Below, piece after piece: positions 54,903 through 63,369 of a stretch of 64,000 nucleotides of DNA. Under the pieces are notes generated by a model, which searched no databases, was not told the origin of the DNA, and was given only the letters and a program-made list of their open reading frames with translations. Source of the stretch: Bacillota bacterium (GTDB lineage: Bacteria > Bacillota > UBA4882 > UBA8346). The position numbers and the translations under genes were made by a program. The stretch is from contig JAEYPR010000019.1 in assembly GCA_023410535.1 (NCBI GenBank), positions 129,677 to 193,676 on the forward strand. The letters run 5' to 3'. Within the stretch, counting starts at the first letter, position 1. Each line of letters begins with the position of its first letter.

Positions 54903-55616
54903 TCAATCCTGTTTGATCTCCCCGTCGATGGTGATTGTGGTGTCGTAAAAAGGAATTTTGGCACCGGAACGTTTTAAGGCTTCTTTGACCAAATGGACCA
55001 TTCCAAAACAACACGGAACCTCCATATGGGCGACGGTCACACTGTTAAGGTTGTTCCGTTTAAAAATCTCCGTGAGTTTTGCGAGATAGGTCTCGGAATC
55101 ATCCAGTTTCGGGCAACCGATCAGCAATGCCTTGCCCTTGAGGAAACGCCGGTGAAAGTCTGGATAGGCAAACGGTACACAATCGGCGGCAATTAACAGA
55201 TCGGCTTCGTTAAGATACGGCGCATTTTCAGGAACCAGATGCAGTTGGACCGGCCATTGCCGCAATTCGGAACTGGATTTGCCCGCTGTATTACTCGCAG
55301 TATTTCGCTCGTGGTTGAACATCATTACCCGTGAACCCGGACAGCCGCCGTGATGAACCGGGGCCGCCTGAGTGGTTTTGGCGACATGCGCTATAGCGGC
55401 CGCTTCATCGAAATCGTCGGCTTCCCGTTCAATCACTTCGAGCGCGCCTTGAGGACATTCTCCCAGACAAGCGCCGAGTCCGTCGCAATATTGATCCTTG
55501 ACGACCCGGGCTTTCCCATCAATAATTTGCAGCGCTCCCTCGGCGCATGACGGCACACAAAGGCCGCAACCGTTACACTTATCTTCATCAATTTTAATAA
55601 TTTTGCGAAATGCCAT
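54903..55616 (-). CDS. 4Fe-4S ferredoxin-domain protein (Crp/Fnr-linked)
   Basis: 237 residues from the ATG of MAFRKIIK, with GGAG eight bases upstream. Two cluster motifs are CNGCGLCVPSCAEGAL and, in a looser form, CDGLGACLGECPQGAL near 40-60. A Cys-rich C-terminal part follows (CPGSR near 100, ADCVPFAYPDF near 165, IGCPKLDD near 185, CCFGM near 215). Such proteins are frequent partners of hybrid-cluster proteins and Fnr-type regulators in anaerobes. Its function is not known; a Crp/Fnr gene and operator lie directly upstream. Confidence 0.85.
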   Translation of the reverse strand: MAFRKIIKIDEDKCNGCGLCVPSCAEGALQIIDGKARVVKDQYCDGLGACLGECPQGALEVIEREADDFDEAAAIAHVAKTTQAAPVHHGGCPGSRVMMFNHERNTASNTAGKSSSELRQWPVQLHLVPENAPYLNEADLLIAADCVPFAYPDFHRRFLKGKALLIGCPKLDDSETYLAKLTEIFKRNNLNSVTVAHMEVPCCFGMVHLVKEALKRSGAKIPFYDTTITIDGEIKQD

Positions 55617-55730
55617 TGAAAACACTCCATTCAATGAAATTGTAAATAAAATGACTTTCCGAGCGAATTGACTTCATCATCAATTTCTCAGTTCGTAGCT
55701 TAACTATATCAGGCTTCACAGCGAAAATCT

Positions 55731-55744
55731 TTGACATAGATCAA
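55731..55744. promoter_or_regulatory. FNR-like operator
   Basis: TTGACATAGATCAA matches the FNR pattern TTGATNNNNATCAA with one mismatch. It lies between the Crp/Fnr gene and the ferredoxin gene. The neighbouring regulator has the ETLSR recognition residues expected to read TTGA-type half-sites. Confidence 0.6.
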
Positions 55745-55755
55745 ATTCTCAAAAT

Positions 55756-56442
55756 TTAATTCACCATCCGTGTCAGCCGGTCCCAATCCTGGATCTGAAT
55801 GGTCCGTCCCTTGACTTGAACGATTCCATCCCGTTTCAGTTTTGCAAAGCTTCGCGACAAGGTTTCCGCCGTGATTCCAAGCGCCTTCGCCAGCTCGCCT
55901 TTGCTCATGGGCAAAACGAATTCATCACGAACCACGGGTTGCGACAAACAATATTGATAGATATATTTAGCCAATTTAACCTGGGATTCATCCAACGAAA
56001 TACTCTCCAGCAACCGGCTGAAATGCTGTAACCGCCGGGAGAGTACGGCTAAAAGATCAAAAGCGATCTGAGGTTGAGCTTGAATCAGGCCGATTAAATG
56101 ATCGCGTTGAATACTACATAACTCGATGTCGGTCAATGCAATACAAGTTGCCGGATAGGCGCCGCCGGCAAAGACCGCCACCTCTCCGACCGGTTCATAC
56201 GGACCAAGCACGTGGAGGATCTGCTCCTTGCCGTTTGCCGAAAATTTGACGACCTTCACTTGTCCGAGCCCGATAATGATAAATTCGTCGGCCACGGTAC
56301 CCTCGGTAAAAAGCGTCTCCCCTTTGGAAACCGTTCGTAAGGTCGCGTATTGGCTTAATGCCTCTGTTTGTTCGGTTCCCAGGGCCTCAAACAATTTTGA
56401 ATGAGTAATAATAGTGAGCGTTTTGTTTTTTGGCTGATTCAA
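55756..56442 (-). CDS. Crp/Fnr family transcriptional regulator
   Basis: 228 residues. An N-terminal cyclic-nucleotide-binding-like beta-barrel (residues about 20-140, with GETLFTEGTVADEFIIIGLGQVKV) and a C-terminal winged helix (MSKGELAKALGITAETLSRSFAKLKRDGIVQ near 180-210). The recognition-helix residues E-x-x-S-R match Fnr. It lacks the four N-terminal cysteines of oxygen-sensing Fnr, so the ligand may be NO or another signal, as in Dnr-type proteins. It probably controls the ferredoxin gene through the operator just downstream. Confidence 0.92.
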   Translation of the reverse strand: MNQPKNKTLTIITHSKLFEALGTEQTEALSQYATLRTVSKGETLFTEGTVADEFIIIGLGQVKVVKFSANGKEQILHVLGPYEPVGEVAVFAGGAYPATCIALTDIELCSIQRDHLIGLIQAQPQIAFDLLAVLSRRLQHFSRLLESISLDESQVKLAKYIYQYCLSQPVVRDEFVLPMSKGELAKALGITAETLSRSFAKLKRDGIVQVKGRTIQIQDWDRLTRMVN

Positions 56443-56719
56443 ATTCGGATCATCTCCAAATGGCGTGGAATCAATAACTTAACAATAACAACGCGCTGAA
56501 ATAGTATTGGATTCTCCCAATCGAAAACGTTTAATGAGCCTATTTTATGGGTAAAACAAACGTAATGCAAGGAAATTTTGGTAGTCCAGTCGTTATTTCA
56601 TGGTGAAAGCAAAAATATTGGCTAAAATTTCTAAAAAATGACTATTTTTCGGGCGATGAAAAAGGATTTTCCCAATATCCCTAGAAAATATTCTTAATAC
56701 TTATGGAGGTGTTAAAACG

Positions 56720-58402
56720 ATGCGGGCCAAATTACTTAAAGTTATCGTTCTCAGCATGGCACTGATCCTGGCGTTTAGTGCCGTGACCCTTGGATGTTTT
56801 GCATTTACACCGAAAATTACCGCGATCTCAATCGACAAGGCTCTCAATAACGGGCCGGTCACCCTGACCATTACCGGTGCAAAATACAACAAGAAAACCA
56901 CCGCGAAGTTAGTTCAGGCCGGTAAACCCGAAATTCTTGCTTCGGAAGTGAAGTTTAACTCCAAAACCGAAATTGTTGCGACATTTGACCTTACCGCAAA
57001 AGCAGTCGGACAATATGACGTTGTCGTAGCAAACTCCAAAAAGACCGCTACATTAGCGAGTGCTTTCACCTTGGAGTATCCGGCTCCGGTAGTTAAATCG
57101 ATCGTTCCGAAACAAGGATTGGTTAAAACTACTCTGTCCGTCACCATCGCCGGGACCTATTTCCGTAATGGCGCCACTGTTAAATTAAGCGCCAAGGATT
57201 TAAAGGACATTCCTGGCGCCAAAGTTGCCATTTCCGGAGATTCGCAATTAACTTGTGATTTCGACTTCAATGGAGCGACCGCCGGCGTCTATGACGTAAC
57301 GGTTACCAATGATGACGGCAAAACCAACACCCTTGCGAAAGTTTTCGCCCTGGAGAATCAACCGCCGACGATTGTCATGATCGTCCCGAACAACGGTTTT
57401 AACAAAGGTTTTGTTAAAATCACCTTTACCGGTTCGGAATTTGATTCGAAAGCTACGGGCAAATTGGTTAAAGCCGGTCAACCGGAAATCGTCGGAACCA
57501 ATACCGATTTTAGTTCTGCGGAGAAAACCGCAATGGATTTCGATTTGACCAATCAACCAGTGGGCGATTACGACGTCGTCATCACAAATCCCGATGGTAA
57601 ATCATCGACTTTTGCCGGAGGTTTTTCCGTCCAACAATATGTCGAACCGGTGCCGGAAACTCCTGCTCCAACCGCTACTCCGGTGGTAGAACAGCCGAAG
57701 GAAACTCCGAAATTGGCATTAAATGCTTCATTACAATCGCTCTTCTTTGACTTCGATAAATTTAGCGTTCGCCAAGATCAAGCCGCTCGTTTGAATTTTG
57801 ATGTCAGCGTACTGAAGTCTTATCCCGATGCCTACATCTTGATTGACGGCCATGCCGATGAACGGGGTACCCGGGAATATAATCAGCAATTGGCCGCCAA
57901 ACGTGCCGAAACTGTGAAACAAGCATTGATTAAACAAGGTTTCGATCCGGCGAAAATCACCGTCAATTCCTACGGTGAAGATTTCCCGATTAAAAAAGGT
58001 CACAATGAAGAGTCCTGGTGGTACAACCGTCGCGTTGACATCTCCATGTGGGATACCAACCCCGCGACTTGGAATGACCGCAATCAATCCGTTCTCTTTG
58101 CCAAACAAGCCGCAACTTGGGATCCGGCTCAAAACAGCAAATTGGATCAGACCGTCGAGAAATTGAAAGCCGCTCCCAATAGCTTCATTATTTTGGTTGC
58201 CAATTCCAAAGATTTTGGCACTGCCAAAGAGAACGTGGCGATCTCCAAACAACGTTTGGAAGCAATCAAAGCGTACTTGCTCAAAGCAGGAATCGGCGCT
58301 GATAAAATCAGCACCATTGAAAGCGGCAAGGTTTACTCCTTCCTCGCCGGCAACCAAAGCACCTTGGATAATCGCGTTGACTTGTTGGTTATCGAATTAT
58401 AA
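56720..58402 (+). CDS. TIG-repeat/OmpA-like outer-membrane protein with two OmpA domains
   Basis: 560 residues from an ATG with GGAGGTG upstream. A signal peptide covers about residues 1-28 (a Cys in TLGCFAF gives a poor lipobox). Three IPT/TIG immunoglobulin-like modules lie near 31-119, 122-212 and 215-306. A Pro-rich linker precedes an OmpA/Pal domain (about 335-445) with GHADERGTREYN and KRAETVK, holding the Asp and Arg that bind diaminopimelate. Residues about 455-560 look like a second OmpA fold (VANSKDFGT, SKQRLEAIK, NRVDLLVIEL), in which the binding Asp seems replaced by Lys. The protein probably links the outer membrane or surface to peptidoglycan. Confidence 0.9.
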   Translation: MRAKLLKVIVLSMALILAFSAVTLGCFAFTPKITAISIDKALNNGPVTLTITGAKYNKKTTAKLVQAGKPEILASEVKFNSKTEIVATFDLTAKAVGQYDVVVANSKKTATLASAFTLEYPAPVVKSIVPKQGLVKTTLSVTIAGTYFRNGATVKLSAKDLKDIPGAKVAISGDSQLTCDFDFNGATAGVYDVTVTNDDGKTNTLAKVFALENQPPTIVMIVPNNGFNKGFVKITFTGSEFDSKATGKLVKAGQPEIVGTNTDFSSAEKTAMDFDLTNQPVGDYDVVITNPDGKSSTFAGGFSVQQYVEPVPETPAPTATPVVEQPKETPKLALNASLQSLFFDFDKFSVRQDQAARLNFDVSVLKSYPDAYILIDGHADERGTREYNQQLAAKRAETVKQALIKQGFDPAKITVNSYGEDFPIKKGHNEESWWYNRRVDISMWDTNPATWNDRNQSVLFAKQAATWDPAQNSKLDQTVEKLKAAPNSFIILVANSKDFGTAKENVAISKQRLEAIKAYLLKAGIGADKISTIESGKVYSFLAGNQSTLDNRVDLLVIEL

Positions 58403-58420
58403 GAACGAACCCAAACAAAA

Positions 58421-58449
58421 AGCCCGGGTGCAAACCCGGGCTTTTTTTA
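58421..58449 (+). terminator. Terminator after ompA-like gene
   Basis: Nine-base stem AGCCCGGGT (58421-58429) with ACCCGGGCT (58434-58442) and a T7 tail. Confidence 0.9.
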
Positions 58450-58462
58450 TTGCGGACAACTC

Positions 58463-58790
58463 ACTACCTAGAAAATAGCTTCGATGTCTATGTCGCTCCA
58501 CCTAGCCTGATTTTCATAATTCGCTTGCGCGGACGTGGACGACTACCTAGAATGCGCTTCTGTCCACCCAGACCTAAAGGTCAGGGCTAAGTTAAAATCG
58601 GTCTCAAGCCCGTCGGCTGGGTCGTGCTTCGAAGCTTTTGCCGAGCCCTGGAGGGGCTTTCGAATGGTTTTGTATACCTAGCCCTGTCGTTCACGGCTGG
58701 GTGGAGATTGGCACTTCCATTTTCATCCTTTCGCTTACCCCGGCATGCCAGGGTGGACGACTACTTAGAAAATAACTTCGGTCATCCTTT
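58463..58790. repeat. Dispersed intergenic repeat, copy B, with internal duplication
   Basis: Positions 58555-58690 match, in reverse orientation, copy A at 2305-2440. The flanks repeat among themselves: ACTACCTAGAAAATAGCTTC near 58463 and ACTACTTAGAAAATAACTTC near 58761, and CGTGGACGACTACC near 58533 with GGTGGACGACTACT near 58752. The region 58450-58800 holds no credible gene. Confidence 0.7.
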
Positions 58791-58801
58791 AAAAAAGCAA
58801 A

Positions 58802-58830
58802 TAAAAAACCGTGTACTGCTTGTACACGGT
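58802..58830 (-). terminator. Terminator of infC-rpmI-rplT
   Basis: Stem ACCGTGTAC (58808-58816) with GTACACGGT (58822-58830); the minus strand continues TTTTTTA. It lies 24 bases past the rplT stop. Confidence 0.85.
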
Positions 58831-58853
58831 CCGGAAACACGGTAAGTAGTTGC

Positions 58854-59207
58854 TTATTTACTGGCTTTCGCGATACCGACTAAATCCTGAAACGCTTGAC
58901 TGTCATGTACTGCGATATCGGCTAACACCTTACGGTTCACTTGAACCCCGGCTTTTTTGAGGCCGTTGATGAAAGTGCTGTAAGACATCCCATTAATCCG
59001 AGCCGCTGCGTTGATACGGGTGATCCAGAGTTTCCGGAAATCACGTTTTTTCGCGCGACGGTCTCTAAAAGCATATGCTAAAGATTTTAAAACTTGAGCA
59101 TTGGCTGGATGAAAGATCCGGCTTTTTGAACCACGATATCCTTTGGCAAGCTTAAGAATTTTTTTATGACGATGACGGGTTTTAAAACCGCCTTTAGCTC
59201 TCGGCAT
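58854..59207 (-). CDS. rplT: Ribosomal protein L20
   Basis: 117 residues, normal. L20 binds 23S rRNA early in 50S assembly; in Bacillota it also represses its own operon by stabilising the leader terminator. Family sequence is plain (MPRAKGGFKTRHRHKKILKLAKGY...YGSKSRIF, RINAAARINGMSYSTFINGLKKAGV). Last gene of the infC-rpmI-rplT operon, 24 bases after rpmI. Confidence 0.98.
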   Translation of the reverse strand: MPRAKGGFKTRHRHKKILKLAKGYRGSKSRIFHPANAQVLKSLAYAFRDRRAKKRDFRKLWITRINAAARINGMSYSTFINGLKKAGVQVNRKVLADIAVHDSQAFQDLVGIAKASK

Positions 59208-59231
59208 AGTGAACTCCTCCTCAAAAAATTA

Positions 59232-59426
59232 CTATAGGCAAAGCATACGCTTGACGCGACGTTCGTCACCATGACTGATAACCTCAGCCTTGCGCAGACC
59301 CCGTTTGCGTTTTGCGTTCTTAGATTCTAAAAGGTGACGTTTAAAGGCGTTGTTCTTCTTAATCTTGCCACTACCAGTAACTTTAAAACGTTTGGCAGCT
59401 CCACGGTGAGTCTTCATTTTTGGCAT
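59232..59426 (-). CDS. rpmI: Ribosomal protein L35
   Basis: 64 residues. Small basic 50S protein with the expected MPKMKTHRGAAKRFKVTGSGKIK start and KAEVISHGDERRVKRMLCL end. It lies 15 bases after infC, with GGAGG before the ATG. Confidence 0.98.
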   Translation of the reverse strand: MPKMKTHRGAAKRFKVTGSGKIKKNNAFKRHLLESKNAKRKRGLRKAEVISHGDERRVKRMLCL

Positions 59427-59441
59427 AACCGTTGCTCCTCC

Positions 59442-59954
59442 CTATTCGGATTTACCCGCTAATATCATAATCATGTTTTTGCCTTCAATTTTCGGTTCGC
59501 GTTCCATGACCGAAATATCCTTTACATTCTCAAAGAGTTGCATCAGGAGGGTTTTTCCTAATTCAGCATGAACGATTTCCCGTCCACGAAAACGGATCAT
59601 CGCCTTGACTTTATCTCCATCCTTGAGAAATTTTTGGGCAGCTTTGATTTTGACCTGAAAATCATGATCTTCGATTTTCGGAGTCATGCGAATCTCTTTC
59701 ACTTCGATGATACGCTGTTTCTTACGGGCTTCCCGTTCACGTTTACTTTGCTCGTAACGGTACTTGCCATAATCCATAATTCGGCAAACCGGCGGTTTGG
59801 CAGTCGGCGCCACTTCGACCAGATCTAACTCTTTTTCCTGAGCGATCCGCAAAGCATCCCGAACCAACATAATGCCCAACTGTTCACCTTCACCACTTAC
59901 TACCCGGATCTCCTTGGCTCGGATCTCCTCATTAATTCGCAACTCGTTACTAAT
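59442..59954 (-). CDS. infC: Translation initiation factor IF-3 (non-ATG start, probably ATT)
   Basis: 170 residues starting at ATT (59954), directly followed by SNELRINEEIRAKEIRVV; GGGAGG lies nine bases upstream. Upstream in-frame ATG at 59984 would put the ribosome site inside the gene, and a CTG one codon earlier is the only near alternative. IF-3 checks the start codon and keeps ribosomal subunits apart, and infC often uses AUU so that IF-3 limits its own synthesis. N-domain (RINEEIR..LGIMLVRDALRIAQEKELDLVEVAP) and C-domain (MTPKIEDHDFQVKIK, MIRFRGREIVH) are both complete. Confidence 0.93.
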   Translation of the reverse strand: MSNELRINEEIRAKEIRVVSGEGEQLGIMLVRDALRIAQEKELDLVEVAPTAKPPVCRIMDYGKYRYEQSKREREARKKQRIIEVKEIRMTPKIEDHDFQVKIKAAQKFLKDGDKVKAMIRFRGREIVHAELGKTLLMQLFENVKDISVMEREPKIEGKNMIMILAGKSE

Positions 59955-59982
59955 CAGCTGACACCTCCCAAAAACATTCAAC

Positions 59983-60009
59983 AAAAAAAGCGGGTATACT
60001 CCACCCGCT
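59983..60009 (-). terminator. Leader attenuator terminator of infC-rpmI-rplT
   Basis: Stem AGCGGGT/ACCCGCT with a seven-base loop, followed on the minus strand by T7, about 30 bases upstream of infC and 100 bases after the promoter. Position and context match the L20-regulated leader found upstream of infC in Bacillota. Exact leader folding was not computed. Confidence 0.78.
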
Positions 60010-60106
60010 CAAAAAGTCGTAAATCAAAATGATTGACTTTATTGACCCGGGGATCACAATCCACAGGTGAGAAGCGGATGGCTTCTACTTCATTTTTACT
60101 ATTGAA

Positions 60107-60135
60107 AGTATATCACCATCCACCAGTTTCGTCAA
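60107..60135 (-). promoter_or_regulatory. Promoter of infC-rpmI-rplT
   Basis: On the minus strand TTGACG, 17 bases, TATACT. It starts a leader of about 145 bases that contains the attenuator. Confidence 0.7.
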
Positions 60136-60225
60136 CCATTATTGGAACAATTTTTTAAAACGAATTTCACCGATTTCATTGAAAAATTGCATGATTCGGC
60201 AACACTATCGGTGGGAGGTGAGATG

Positions 60226-60396
60226 ATGAAAGCTACCATGACCAGTTTCGTTGTCGCCGGGGTCGGCACGCTCGTGTCCAGTCTCGGCGCCTCGCAACTC
60301 AAACGAAAATGGGGCGCCGGGGTTTTAGGATTCGGACTTGCCCATGTGGTGCTCGGTTTGCTTGACTTAACCCGTCCCACGATCCGACAATCATAA
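60226..60396 (+). CDS. Small hydrophobic protein of unknown function
   Basis: 56 residues from the second ATG of ATGATG, behind GGGAGGTG at seven bases. Two hydrophobic stretches (about 4-20 and 32-46) around a basic KRKWG turn suggest a small two-helix membrane protein. No family was recognised. It faces rluD and its terminator overlaps that gene's 3' end. Confidence 0.6.
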   Translation: MKATMTSFVVAGVGTLVSSLGASQLKRKWGAGVLGFGLAHVVLGLLDLTRPTIRQS

Positions 60397-60407
60397 TTCC
60401 CTCCCTG

Positions 60408-60436
60408 GGGAGGCGCTAGATAGCCTCCCTCTTTTT
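60408..60436 (+). terminator. Terminator after the small hydrophobic protein gene
   Basis: Stem GGGAGGC (60408-60414) with GCCTCCC (60423-60429) and TCTTTTT. Confidence 0.8.
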
Positions 60437-61333
60437 GCACCATTCCAGCGCTTTGGCCATCGGTTCCGGAATCGGAGTGGTAAACTCCAAATACTCGCCC
60501 GTCCGGGGATGGACAAACCCCAGCAATCCGGCATGAAGCGCCTGCCCTTGGATAGGGACCGCTTCTTTCCGGTAACCGTAGACCGGGTCGCCGACTAAAG
60601 GGAATCCAAGGTGACTGAAGTGAACTCTGATTTGGTGCGTTCGCCCGGTCTCCAACCGGGCTTCCAGATAGGTATATTGTCCAAGGAATTCAAGGACCTC
60701 ATAATTGGTGGCCGCGTATTTCCCAGTCGGAACAACTGCCATTTTCTTGCGTTCAACCGGATGCCGCCCGATGGGCGCTTCAATCCGGCCATGCGCCAGC
60801 GGTCGGCCATGCACCAATACTTTATACACTCGTTTCATTTGGCGGTCTTTAATCTGTTTCGCCAAACTCAAATGACTCTGATCATTTTTAGCAACCACCA
60901 AAATCCCCGAGGTATCCTTATCCAGACGATGCACGATTCCGGGACGGATAACCCCGCCGATTCCCGAAAGGTCGGTACAATGCCCCAACAATGCGTTGAC
61001 CAAGGTCCCTTGATAATTGCCGGCCGCCGGGTGGACTACCATCCCCCGGGGTTTATTTACTACAATCAAGTCCCGGTCTTCATAAAGAACATCCAAAGCA
61101 ATCGCTTCGGAAAGGACTGCCAGCGGCTGCGGGTCTTCCCAGCTGACCTCCAGCTCGTCACCGCATTCAACCTTATAACTTGCTTTCAATGTCTTGCCAC
61201 GCCGGGTAACCCCGCCAGCGTCGATAATCTTTTGTATAAAAGCCCGGGACGGCCAAAGTCCGGCGTTGGTCAGGAAACGGTCTAACCGTTGTTCGGAATG
61301 GTCCGGTTCAACCGTTAATTTCTGTACCGGCAT
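60416..61333 (-). CDS. rluD: Ribosomal large subunit pseudouridine synthase, RluD type
   Basis: 305 residues. It turns uridines in 23S rRNA into pseudouridine. An N-terminal S4 RNA-binding domain (RLDRFLTNAGLWPSRAFIQKIIDAGGVTRRGK) precedes the RluA-type catalytic domain with IVHRLDKDTSGILVVAKN near 135 (catalytic Asp) and LETGRTHQIRVHFSHLGFPLVGDPVYG near 228. It overlaps the end of lgt by 26 bases. Confidence 0.94.
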   Translation of the reverse strand: MPVQKLTVEPDHSEQRLDRFLTNAGLWPSRAFIQKIIDAGGVTRRGKTLKASYKVECGDELEVSWEDPQPLAVLSEAIALDVLYEDRDLIVVNKPRGMVVHPAAGNYQGTLVNALLGHCTDLSGIGGVIRPGIVHRLDKDTSGILVVAKNDQSHLSLAKQIKDRQMKRVYKVLVHGRPLAHGRIEAPIGRHPVERKKMAVVPTGKYAATNYEVLEFLGQYTYLEARLETGRTHQIRVHFSHLGFPLVGDPVYGYRKEAVPIQGQALHAGLLGFVHPRTGEYLEFTTPIPEPMAKALEWCKKREAI

Positions 61334-62090
61334 CGGAACCCAGCCTCCCTCGCTGGTAGCGACGGTGGATTAGCCAAATCAAGCCAAAGGCGACAACCGC
61401 CATTGCCAAACAAACCACTTGCGCCAGACTCAACCACGGAAAAACCATCGGTCCCACCCGGAAAATTTCAACGATGAAACGTAAGATCGAATATAAGCCA
61501 ACATAAAGCAGGAATAAAAATCCGGGGAACTGACGATGGTTGCGCAAACGCCACAAAATAAAAAAGAGGATTAAGCTACCGACCATGGAGTAGAGTTGAG
61601 TCGGATGCCGCAAGGTAAAATCGGCCGCGGCGCAACGCAGCGCCCAAGCCACCGTCGTCGGTTTGCCATAACAGCAACCGTTTAACAAACAACCGATGCG
61701 GACGATGGCATAACCTAACGCGATAAAGGGGGCGATTTGATCAGCCAAGGTCCATGGATAAATCTTTTTCCGCTTTAAAAACCAGAAACCGGCCAAAAAA
61801 CCGCCGATTAAGCCCCCGTGAAAAGCCAGGCCGCCGGAGGCCAGATTGAAAACTTCCCAGGGCGCTCTGAGATATAACTGATATTCCGTAATCACATACG
61901 CAACCCGCGAACCGACCACGGCCCCAATCAAAATCCACATGGCCAAATCGACAATATGATCAAATTGGACGCCCAGCCGTTTCGGCGCTACCCGCCCCAA
62001 GCCGATGATTCCCACCAAAAACGCGATTGCCAGCATCAAACCATAAGAATGAACCGGCCAACCGAAAATTTGAAATAAGATCGGTTTCAT
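61308..62090 (-). CDS. lgt: Prolipoprotein diacylglyceryl transferase
   Basis: 260 residues, seven membrane helices. It moves diacylglyceryl from phosphatidylglycerol to the lipobox Cys of prolipoproteins. FHGGLIGGFLAGFWFLKRKK near 95 and YAIVRIGCLLNGCCYGKPT near 128 carry the conserved His and Arg. It overlaps lspA (ATGA) and rluD, so rluD-lgt-lspA are one transcript. Confidence 0.95.
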   Translation of the reverse strand: MKPILFQIFGWPVHSYGLMLAIAFLVGIIGLGRVAPKRLGVQFDHIVDLAMWILIGAVVGSRVAYVITEYQLYLRAPWEVFNLASGGLAFHGGLIGGFLAGFWFLKRKKIYPWTLADQIAPFIALGYAIVRIGCLLNGCCYGKPTTVAWALRCAAADFTLRHPTQLYSMVGSLILFFILWRLRNHRQFPGFLFLLYVGLYSILRFIVEIFRVGPMVFPWLSLAQVVCLAMAVVAFGLIWLIHRRYQRGRLGSDAGTEING

Positions 62091-62587
62091 GATTCCCCTC
62101 CTCCAAACTCCTTGCTCGTCTTGGAATGACGGCTTTGCGACTTTTTGATCTCTTCTTTCAACAAATAGAGGGTGATCAAGCCCACTCCCACCACAATTCC
62201 GATATCCGCAATATTAAATACCGGCCAATAACGAAAGTCAATAAAGTCAACCACATAACCAAGCCGCACTCGGTCTGCAAAATTACCTGCCGCTCCGCTG
62301 GCCGCCAAAGCGACCCCTAACCGAAAAATTGGCGGGTACCTCAAAAGCCGGCGCCGGTATATCCAAAGCAGGATAAAGATCAATACCGTAATACTCGTCA
62401 GTAACAGCGTGCGATAATGAAATATTCCAAATGCAGCGCCGTAATTTTTTACAAAGGTAATCGAAAACCAGCCATCCCAAAGTTGCTTGGCTTGATACGG
62501 CAACAAATACGTCTGAATGAGCCACTTCGATAACTGATCCAACACGAGCAGCGCGATTGCTATGAAACCATAAGACATGAACACCAT
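62087..62587 (-). CDS. lspA: Lipoprotein signal peptidase II
   Basis: 166 residues; ATG at 62587 or at 62578, neither with a strong ribosome site. Four membrane helices. It cleaves diacylated prolipoproteins; the catalytic Asps are in GAAGNFADRV near 110 and YVVDFIDFRYWPVFNIADI near 125. Also visible is KNYGAAFGIF near 45. The C-terminus is a charged tail. It is four bases overlapped with lgt. Confidence 0.95.
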   Translation of the reverse strand: MVFMSYGFIAIALLVLDQLSKWLIQTYLLPYQAKQLWDGWFSITFVKNYGAAFGIFHYRTLLLTSITVLIFILLWIYRRRLLRYPPIFRLGVALAASGAAGNFADRVRLGYVVDFIDFRYWPVFNIADIGIVVGVGLITLYLLKEEIKKSQSRHSKTSKEFGGGES

Positions 62588-62589
62588 CC

Positions 62590-62649
62590 CATTACATCTG
62601 CTTTAACCGTCCGACTCAAACACAACTTCCGGGGCTTTGCGGCCCCGGA
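62590..62649 (-). terminator. Possible terminator between traR/dksA-like gene and lspA
   Basis: Stem TCCGGGGC (62628-62635) with GCCCCGGA (62642-62649); the minus-strand tail is only moderately T-rich (AGTTGTGTTTG). Confidence 0.5.
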
Positions 62650-62689
62650 TTGTAAAAATTCGCTGTCCATCTCCAAAAACCTTTTTTGT

Positions 62690-63352
62690 TCAATCAGCTT
62701 GGTCGGGGTTCCCGGGATCCGGCGCGATTTCATCATTGGCCGTGACATCAATGACTCCTTCGACGGGTTGCACAATCCCCTGTTCTTCATCGGCATCATA
62801 AAACAGATCGCCATACGAGCGAACGCCTCCCAAATCCGAAGGAGTCTCCGAAGTGCCGTACCGCGCGACCGATTGCCAAATATCCTCGCCATCGGTGCCC
62901 ACATTATCCGTATCATCCAAAAAGGTTCTTCCGAAAGGCGGTGACAACACTTCCTCTTCAATCGGGCGCGCCCGGTTGACATACTCGTCCTGGGTCGCTT
63001 CGGCACACCCAATACATAAACTGGTATAGGGCAAAGCATCCAACCGTGCTTCCCCAATCGGTTGGCCGCATAATTCGCAATGGCCGTAACTGCCGTTATC
63101 CAACCGTTCCAACGCCTCGTCAATCCGTTGGTATGTTTCGTTGGTATTGTTCCACAACGCCAGGTCTTTTTCCCGTTCAAACAATTCCGAGCCCAAATCC
63201 GCCGGATGATTGTCATAAGCTGATAGTTCCCCCACCGAATCACTGAGTGATTGGTTCAGGTTAAAACGATCCGAGTTTTCGAGTTCAATCTCAATCCGGC
63301 GTTTTTCTGCCAATAACCGCTCCCGGAACTCAGTTGTTTTTTGAGGATCCAT
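62690..63352 (-). CDS. TraR/DksA zinc-finger protein (YteA-like)
   Basis: 220 residues. An N-terminal coiled coil (RERLLAEKRRIEIELENSDR, and LFEREKDLALWNNTNETYQRIDEALERL) leads to a DksA-type zinc finger, CELCGQPIGEARLDALPYTSLCIGCAE, near 90-115. The acidic C-terminal half resembles YteA, a sporulation-linked Bacillota protein. DksA-like proteins act at the RNA polymerase secondary channel, but the YteA branch has no settled role. It is read in the same direction as the flanking genes. Confidence 0.9.
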   Translation of the reverse strand: MDPQKTTEFRERLLAEKRRIEIELENSDRFNLNQSLSDSVGELSAYDNHPADLGSELFEREKDLALWNNTNETYQRIDEALERLDNGSYGHCELCGQPIGEARLDALPYTSLCIGCAEATQDEYVNRARPIEEEVLSPPFGRTFLDDTDNVGTDGEDIWQSVARYGTSETPSDLGGVRSYGDLFYDADEEQGIVQPVEGVIDVTANDEIAPDPGNPDQAD

Positions 63353-63369
63353 GTTTGTACCCCTTCCCT

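Noticed and set aside
62560..63243. 227-codon frame on the minus strand overlapping the TraR/DksA gene
   Set aside because: Same strand, different frame; the product has no family features, while the TraR/DksA frame has a clear zinc finger.
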